A DNA stretch of 15,051 nucleotides from Pseudomonadota bacterium. GTDB taxonomy: Bacteria > Pseudomonadota > Gammaproteobacteria > Pseudomonadales > Pseudohongiellaceae. Of the stretch, positions 8,483 through 15,051 are shown piece by piece. The position numbers and the translations under genes are program-made. Within the stretch, counting starts at the first letter, position 1, and the number at the start of each line of letters is the position of its first letter. The notes under the pieces were generated by a model. It was given only the letters and a program-made list of their open reading frames with translations, was not told the origin of the DNA and ran no database searches. The DNA lies in assembly GCA_022563075.1 (NCBI GenBank), contig JADFOC010000012.1:1-15051 (forward strand). Direction: 5' to 3'.

Positions 8483-9034
8483 ATGAAACTAGTAGTACTT
8501 GATAGAGACGGCGTAATTAATCAAGATTCCAAAACCTATATCAAGTCTGTCGATGAATGGCTTCCCATTGATGGCAGTATAGATGCTATTGCGTCTCTAA
8601 GTAATACGGGATATAGCGTCGTGATTGCCACCAATCAATCCGGTCTAGGCAGGAAATTATTTGATGAATATGCACTAGCTCAGATTCATCATAATCTTTG
8701 TTCTATGGTAGAAGAAGCCGGCGGCATGATAGATGGAATTTTCTATTGCCCACATATTCCCGAAGATCGTTGCCAGTGTCGTAAACCTGGCGTAGGACTA
8801 TTACGCCAGATTGAACAGGAATTTGCTTGTTCCCTGGCGGGTTCCTATTTTGTCGGGGACAGTTACAGGGACATCCAGGCAGCACTGCGTTTTGACTGTA
8901 ACCCTGTGCTGGTGAAAACTGGTAACGGTATTGAAACAGAAAAAGTCCTCAAATGTGAAGGCCTGGATAGTGTTCCAGTATTCGCGGATTTAGCAGAGGC
9001 TGTTCGCCAATTACTGGCTAACGAAAATGCTTAA
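8483..9034 (+). CDS. gmhB: D-glycero-D-manno-heptose 1,7-bisphosphate 7-phosphatase
   Basis: GmhB removes the 7-phosphate from heptose bisphosphate in the cytosolic ADP-heptose pathway that supplies the LPS inner core. It is a HAD-superfamily enzyme of 183 residues. Motif I is LDRDGVIN with nucleophile Asp7 and acid/base Asp9. Motif II is ATNQSG (Ser53). The zinc-binding loop CPHIPEDRCQCRKPG gives Cys89, His91, Cys97 and Cys99, with the motif III Lys101 just after. Motif IV is VGDSYRD (Asp126). The zinc loop separates GmhB from most HAD phosphatases; histidinol-phosphatase (HisB-N) shares it, but there is no his gene nearby. The gene starts 29 nt after glyS and overlaps plsC by 8 nt, so it is co-transcribed in this envelope/translation cluster. 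Pseudomonas has gmhB at the same place. Confidence 0.93.
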   Translation: MKLVVLDRDGVINQDSKTYIKSVDEWLPIDGSIDAIASLSNTGYSVVIATNQSGLGRKLFDEYALAQIHHNLCSMVEEAGGMIDGIFYCPHIPEDRCQCRKPGVGLLRQIEQEFACSLAGSYFVGDSYRDIQAALRFDCNPVLVKTGNGIETEKVLKCEGLDSVPVFADLAEAVRQLLANENA

Positions 9035-9749
9035 CAGCACGCTACTTTTCCTGCGCTCTGCGCTTTTTTATCTTGGCTATTTCCTTGTCACCCTGCTCAT
9101 GTCTTTAGGCTTTATCGTGTTTTCCCCATTACTTCGAGACCGTGGCAGATATTTGTTTGTCACCACGTGGTGCGCTTTCATATTAACTTGGCTAAGGCTC
9201 TGTTGCGGTGTTCGCTACAAAATTAGGGGCCTCGATAATATACCTGACGAGCCGGTTGTCATTCTGTCGAATCACCAGAGTACCTGGGAAACCATACTGA
9301 TTTATAAGCTCGTGTTTCCGGTATCGCCTATTCTTAAACGAGAATTAATGCGCATTCCTATTTGGGGTTGGGCATTGCGTTTACAGAATCCTATTGCTAT
9401 AGACCGTGACAAACCTCGGGAAGCCGTCAAGTCATTATTAACTCAGGGGGTTGATCGGTTAAGACAGGGCCATTCAGTCATCATTTTTCCAGAGGGAACC
9501 CGTTCAAGATCAGGTACTATTAAGCGATTTTCTCGTGGAGGCGCAAAACTCGCAGTGGCTGCCAATGTACCTATTGTTCCTATTGCTCATAATGCTGGCT
9601 ATTTTTGGCCTCCCCGAGAGTTCGTTAAACGGCCCGGTATTATCACAGTTGTTATTGGTAAAAAACTTTCGCCGAAGAACCGCAGCGCTAGCCAATTGAC
9701 CGATGAGGTCGAAAATTGGATTCGGCAAGAAATGGTTGTATTGAGTTAG
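9027..9749 (+). CDS. plsC: 1-acyl-sn-glycerol-3-phosphate acyltransferase (PlsC family)
   Basis: This is a membrane acyltransferase that makes phosphatidic acid from lysophosphatidic acid. The 240 residues begin with a hydrophobic segment at about 5-35. The catalytic block NHQSTWET holds His83 and Glu88, so it is H-x4-E rather than the common H-x4-D. The substrate-binding block is FPEGTRS (residues 154-160), followed by KRFSRGGAKLAV and VPIVPIAHN. From memory, the HQSTWE form also occurs in some Neisseria and Pseudomonas PlsC-like enzymes, so it should be active. The start ATG 9027 lies inside the end of gmhB (ATGCTTAA, 8-nt overlap), a classic coupling arrangement. The stop is 3 nt from the convergent gyrB stop, leaving no room for a terminator between them. 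Exact acyl-donor use is unknown; Pseudomonas has such a gene (lptA) at this position. Confidence 0.92.
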   Translation: MLNSTLLFLRSALFYLGYFLVTLLMSLGFIVFSPLLRDRGRYLFVTTWCAFILTWLRLCCGVRYKIRGLDNIPDEPVVILSNHQSTWETILIYKLVFPVSPILKRELMRIPIWGWALRLQNPIAIDRDKPREAVKSLLTQGVDRLRQGHSVIIFPEGTRSRSGTIKRFSRGGAKLAVAANVPIVPIAHNAGYFWPPREFVKRPGIITVVIGKKLSPKNRSASQLTDEVENWIRQEMVVLS

Positions 9750-9752
9750 TGT

Positions 9753-12209
<2,457 letters not shown>

Positions 12210-12214
12210 TTACC

Positions 12215-12233
12215 GGGGACTTCGCTTGCCCCC
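12215..12233 (-). other. Hairpin in the gyrB leader
   Basis: Reading the minus strand, GGGGGC (12233-12228) can pair with GTCCCC (12220-12215) across a 7-nt loop AAGCGAA, with one G-U pair. It sits between recF and gyrB, about 33 nt upstream of the gyrB ATG and outside the ribosome-binding site. There is no T-run after it, so it is not a terminator. It would be part of the gyrB 5' leader if transcription starts near 12261. Confidence 0.35.
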
Positions 12234-12257
12234 TTTATTGGATTAAATAATTGAAAT

Positions 12258-13340
12258 TTAAGCTTTTATTGTACCATGTTCCACGTGGAACTTGGTCATT
12301 TGAGGCGCATTTATTAGGCACTTTTCCATGGCATCAAGCTCCACACAGGTAATGAACAATTGACCCCCAAGGCGGAGCAATTGGTTGAACACAGCAGCAC
12401 GGTTTTCATTGTCCAATTCAGCCGGTAAATCATCCACCAAATAAATACAATGCCGATTTAGTGCCCGCGACAGCAAATCTCCCTGGGCGATCTTCATGGC
12501 GCTCACCAGTATTTTTTGCTGACCGCGGGACAGGATTTCGACAGCCTTGTTCTTGCCAATATTGACGCTGATGTCGGCTCGATGAGGGCCGTTCTGCGTT
12601 GCCCCATATTTAGCATCGATTTGCTGGTTTTCAGACAATACCGCCGCCAATTCTTTCCCCTTATCCCAACCTCGCTCATAGCTTAGAGTAAGCTTCCCAG
12701 CAAGACTGCCATTGAGCGCTTGATAAACTTCATTAAAGAGAGGCAAAAATTGATCGAAATAGGAACTTCTTGCCAAATCTACCGCTATCCCTGCCTGGCT
12801 CAACTCCATATCCCATGCGGCAAGCTGCGCGTAATCGATGTGTTTTTGTCTTAACAGTAGGTTTCGGTTCGCTATGCATTTTCTGGATTTTCGCCAATTG
12901 GATAAAAAAGCAGGTTCCACGTGGAACACTCCCCAATCAAGAAACTTCCGACGAGGTTTTGGGCCGCCCTCTAGAAGCAGAAATGCGCTGGAGTCCAGGA
13001 CCTGAACTGGCAGTTCCCTGGCTACATTTTCCCACTTTTTTTGATTTTCGCCCTGCAGCTTCAGTTTATGCTGCTGGCGGCGTGATTTACTAAGACCAAT
13101 CTGATGACCATCTGCCAGTTTGGCAAAAATGACGGCTTCATTCTCATCATGGCTAATGAGTGGATCCACTTTGCTACTGCGAAATGAGCGCCCGGTCGAC
13201 AATAAATGAATCGATTCAAGCACACTGGTTTTCCCACTGCCATTTTTCCCCCAAAGTAAATTCGCCGATGGGGATGGCTCTAGGTCCGCGGTTTTGATGT
13301 TTCGAATTGAAGATATGCTAAGCCTAACTATTTCGCTCAT
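12258..13340 (-). CDS. recF: DNA replication and repair protein RecF
   Basis: RecF is an SMC/ABC-like ATPase that, with RecO and RecR, loads RecA onto single-strand gaps and helps restart stalled forks. The 360 residues compare with 357 in E. coli. The Walker A motif is GKNGSGKT (residues 31-38). The ABC signature is LSRGQQK (270-276). Walker B is IYLVDDLPAELD with Asp303-Asp304 and the D-loop Asp310. TGRSFR after Walker A and DWGVFHVEP (from residue 135) are RecF hallmarks. All ATPase elements are present. The ATG at 13340 follows dnaN by 35 nt with no clear Shine-Dalgarno sequence. The gene carries two parS-type palindromes, both read as codons for Phe-His-Val-Glu (residues 139-142 and 351-354). 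Its last codons also overlap the likely gyrB promoter. Confidence 0.97.
   Translation of the reverse strand: MSEIVRLSISSIRNIKTADLEPSPSANLLWGKNGSGKTSVLESIHLLSTGRSFRSSKVDPLISHDENEAVIFAKLADGHQIGLSKSRRQQHKLKLQGENQKKWENVARELPVQVLDSSAFLLLEGGPKPRRKFLDWGVFHVEPAFLSNWRKSRKCIANRNLLLRQKHIDYAQLAAWDMELSQAGIAVDLARSSYFDQFLPLFNEVYQALNGSLAGKLTLSYERGWDKGKELAAVLSENQQIDAKYGATQNGPHRADISVNIGKNKAVEILSRGQQKILVSAMKIAQGDLLSRALNRHCIYLVDDLPAELDNENRAAVFNQLLRLGGQLFITCVELDAMEKCLINAPQMTKFHVEHGTIKA
12268..12276 (-). promoter_or_regulatory. Candidate extended -10 promoter for gyrB
   Basis: Read on the minus strand, 12276-12268 is TGGTACAAT, an extended -10 (TGn) followed by a 5-of-6 match to TATAAT. It lies in the last codons of recF, about 85 nt before the gyrB start. 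No good -35 is found at 16-18 nt (12291-12296 reads ACCAAG), which is tolerable for an extended -10 promoter. The parS palindrome at 12278-12291 would be its spacer. This is pattern only. Confidence 0.4.
12278..12291. other. parS site (ParB binding), copy 1
   Basis: GTTCCACGTGGAAC is a perfect 14-bp palindrome within the 3' end of recF. It is identical to the Pseudomonas chromosomal parS core as I remember it, and close to the broad bacterial consensus TGTTNCACGTGAAACA. The flanks here are T on the left and T on the right. ParB would load here and spread or slide to build the partition complex near the origin. It encodes Phe-His-Val-Glu near the RecF C-terminus. The parA/parB genes are not in the window. 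Confidence 0.85.
12914..12927. other. parS site (ParB binding), copy 2
   Basis: This is a second exact copy of GTTCCACGTGGAAC, inside recF and 636 bp from copy 1 (start to start). It has G on the left and A on the right. It is read in the same codon phase (Phe139-His-Val-Glu142 of RecF). Two identical 14-mers within one gene, at an origin-proximal locus where parS sites are known to cluster, make a chance origin unlikely. The 5' side of dnaA, and so the usual oriC location, is expected within a few kb to the right. Confidence 0.85.
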
Positions 13341-13374
13341 GTATCAGGCCCACTAAGCCACGGGTACTCGCGGT

Positions 13375-13380
13375 ATTATA
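13375..13380 (-). promoter_or_regulatory. Possible -10 element upstream of recF
   Basis: The minus strand reads TATAAT exactly, overlapping the dnaN stop codon (CTATAATAC, with TAA as the stop), 35 nt before the recF ATG. No recognisable -35 lies 16-18 nt upstream: 13398-13403 reads CTATGT. In E. coli recF has its own promoters inside dnaN, so an internal promoter here is reasonable but unproven. Confidence 0.3.
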
Positions 13381-14479
13381 GCCGCATCGGCGCTACGACA
13401 TAGAGCGCATCACTGCCTTCTTCTGCTTCCAATAGCGCACTTCCCTTAGGGTCTGAAGCCGTAATACGCGCTTTCTCGCTGCTAACGGTGGACAGCACGT
13501 CAATCAGATAGGAGACATTAAAGCCTATTTCCAATGGCTCGCCTTCGTAGTCGACTGCAACCACCTCTTCCGCCTCTTCCTGCTCAGGATTATTCGCCAA
13601 TATTTTCAGTTCGCCGCTGGACAGCATTACCCTGACGCCGCGGTATTTCTCATTAGATAGAATTGATGCCCTGGCAAAAGCTTGCCGCAGCTCCTCGCGG
13701 TACCCGGTTACAACTTTATCGCCGCCCTTCGGCAATACCCGGTTGTAATCGGGAAACTTCCCATCAACCAGCTTAGAAGTAAAGGTATACGCCGGCACCT
13801 TCGCTCGCATGTGGTTTTGGCAAAACGTCAGTGTGACGTCGCCTGCATCATCGTTCAGTAATCTTGCTAATTCCATTATTCCTTTTCTTGGCAGAATGAG
13901 TTTTTGTACCTCATCGATAGAATTGCTCATGCTCAGTGTTTGCATGGCCAATCGATGACCATCGGTTGCCACTACCCTCAGGTAATCCGGCGCAACTTCA
14001 AACAGCATGCCATTGAGGTAATAACGCACGTCCTGTTGCGCCATGGCGAAGCTGGTGTTGGCCAGCAATTCTCGCAACTTGGACTGCGCCATGGTCAGGG
14101 AAAACGTATCGGGTTCTTCTTCGACGGCAGGAAATTCGGTGGCCGGCAGGGTAGTAAGTGTAAACCGACTTCGTCCCGAGCGAAGCGTCAGTTTCGTGTC
14201 AGCCAAAGACACTTCGATCGGCGCGTCATCTCCCAGGGATTTGCAAATATCCAGTAATTTTCGCGCAGGAACGGTTATCTCTCCCGGTTTATGGGCTTGA
14301 TCCACCTTGACTCGTCCCACCAACTCAACTTCAAGGTCAGTCCCGGTAAGTGATAGCTCACTGTCCTTCAGCTCCAGTAATACATTGGACAGCACCGGCA
14401 GTGTTTGTCTTCGCTCCACCACACCGCTCACCAGTTGCAGCGGTTTCAATAAGGCTTCACGCGATATCACAAAATGCAT
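13376..14479 (-). CDS. dnaN: DNA polymerase III beta subunit (sliding clamp)
   Basis: DnaN forms the ring-shaped dimer that tethers polymerase III to DNA and recruits repair polymerases, ligase and Hda. The 367 residues match E. coli (366) and span the three clamp-fold domains. Recognisable blocks are MHFVISREALLKPLQLVSGVVERRQTLP at the N-terminus (residues 1-28), LSNVLLEL, TGTDLEVEL, VRYYLNGMLFEV, VATDGHRLA and FPDYNRVLPK. The C-terminal VVAPMRL lines the partner-binding groove. Nothing is missing. The ATG at 14479 lies 39 nt after dnaA, with AAGAGGAA (14498-14491) as the ribosome-binding site about 11 nt away, a slightly long spacing. It sits in the dnaA-dnaN-recF-gyrB order and is likely co-transcribed with dnaA. 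Confidence 0.98.
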   Translation of the reverse strand: MHFVISREALLKPLQLVSGVVERRQTLPVLSNVLLELKDSELSLTGTDLEVELVGRVKVDQAHKPGEITVPARKLLDICKSLGDDAPIEVSLADTKLTLRSGRSRFTLTTLPATEFPAVEEEPDTFSLTMAQSKLRELLANTSFAMAQQDVRYYLNGMLFEVAPDYLRVVATDGHRLAMQTLSMSNSIDEVQKLILPRKGIMELARLLNDDAGDVTLTFCQNHMRAKVPAYTFTSKLVDGKFPDYNRVLPKGGDKVVTGYREELRQAFARASILSNEKYRGVRVMLSSGELKILANNPEQEEAEEVVAVDYEGEPLEIGFNVSYLIDVLSTVSSEKARITASDPKGSALLEAEEGSDALYVVAPMRL

Positions 14480-14518
14480 TATTAGTGTTATTCCTCTTAT
14501 ATTTCAATGGCTTACCGC

Positions 14519-15051
14519 CTAGCAGGAGAGTGACCGAAGCAGGTTTTTGTAATCTTCCTGAATATCTATGGAGGTATGACGAAGTTTGTTCACTTGCTTG
14601 CACGCGTGCATCACCGTGGTGTGATCACGGCCCCCAAATGCATCGCCTATTTCGGGGAGACTATGATTAGTGAGTTCCTTGGAGAGACTCATCGCCACCT
14701 GCCGAGGCCTTGCCACAGAACGATTACGGCGCTTGGATAACATATCCGCCATCTTTATCTTGTAATACTCAGCAACCGATCTTTGAATGTTGTCGATGGT
14801 GACCAGTTTATCCTGCAGCGCAAAAAGATCGCGCAGGGCCTCTTTGATAAGATCCAGAGTAATCTGTTCGCCGGTGAAAGTGGCATGCGCAATGACTCGT
14901 TTCAACGCGCCTTCCAATTCTCTGACATTTGATCTTAGTCGCTGGGCGATAAACAGCGCGGCTTCGTTGGGCAGTTCCACGTTACACAAGGCGGCTTTGC
15001 TAATCAGGATCGCAGCCCTTGTTTCCAGTTCCGGAGGCTCCACTGCCTCGC
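14519..15051 (-). CDS. dnaA: Chromosomal replication initiator DnaA, C-terminal fragment
   Basis: This is the C-terminal 176 residues of DnaA; the frame runs off the right edge, so domains I, II and most of the AAA+ domain III are absent from the window. DnaA binds DnaA boxes at oriC and opens the duplex. The visible part starts with [14 protein letters not shown]. It has the sensor-2 block [15 protein letters not shown] near the end of domain III, then domain IV. Domain IV holds [15 protein letters not shown] and the DNA-binding signature [15 protein letters not shown]. The closing LLRSLSC resembles the E. coli end (LIRTLSS). The GTG codon at 15043 is an internal valine, not a start. The gene is first in the minus-strand replication cluster. 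Its start and oriC lie outside the window to the right. Confidence 0.97.
   Translation of the reverse strand, partial: EAVEPPELETRAAILISKAALCNVELPNEAALFIAQRLRSNVRELEGALKRVIAHATFTGEQITLDLIKEALRDLFALQDKLVTIDNIQRSVAEYYKIKMADMLSKRRNRSVARPRQVAMSLSKELTNHSLPEIGDAFGGRDHTTVMHACKQVNKLRHTSIDIQEDYKNLLRSLSC

Noticed and set aside
9161-9172. CACCACGTGGTG, a 12-bp palindrome in plsC with a parS-like CACGTG core
   Set aside because: The parS arms need GTTYCAC/GTGRAAC; here the outer bases are CAC/GTG, so it does not match the ParB site and is probably chance.

Overview
The window is an origin-proximal segment of a gammaproteobacterial chromosome with a base composition near 50% G+C by eye. Every protein can be matched by eye to a well-known gammaproteobacterial family. 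The order dnaA-dnaN-recF-gyrB / plsC-gmhB-glyS-glyQ / acyltransferase / trkA-rsmB-fmt is, from memory, the layout next to the Pseudomonas origin. Two 14-bp palindromes identical to the Pseudomonas-type parS site lie inside recF, which supports this. I would place the source in the Pseudomonadales/Cellvibrionales part of the Gammaproteobacteria, but I cannot name a genus.

Layout. At 1-4342 (+ strand) lie the 3' end of fmt, rsmB, trkA and trkH, packed with gaps of 0, 37 and 6 nt. They cover initiator-tRNA formylation, 16S rRNA m5C967 methylation and the regulator and membrane subunit of the Trk potassium transporter. At 4355-5311 (- strand), converging on trkH with a 12-nt gap, is one LpxL/HtrB-type lipid A acyltransferase. 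A 128-nt divergent spacer (5312-5439) is the longest non-coding stretch in the window. At 5440-9749 (+ strand) lie glyQ, glyS, gmhB and plsC, joined by a 1-nt overlap, a 29-nt gap and an 8-nt overlap: both subunits of tetrameric glycyl-tRNA synthetase, an LPS-heptose phosphatase and a phospholipid acyltransferase. At 9753-15051 (- strand) is the replication cluster in transcription order dnaA (C-terminal 176 residues only), dnaN, recF and gyrB. It converges on plsC with only 3 nt between the stop codons.

How it fits together. The right third makes the replication initiator, sliding clamp, gap-repair loader and gyrase B subunit. It also carries two sites where ParB would load to segregate the newly copied origin. 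The left two thirds are housekeeping genes for translation initiation, tRNA charging, K+ uptake and envelope lipid synthesis, as is typical near a replication origin. I found no mobile element, CRISPR array, tRNA, rRNA, phage or defence gene, and no convincing new system. The most interesting signals are the parS pair, the apparent gyrB promoter that touches one of them, and the very tight convergent junctions. oriC itself is not in the window; it is expected beyond the right edge, upstream of dnaA.
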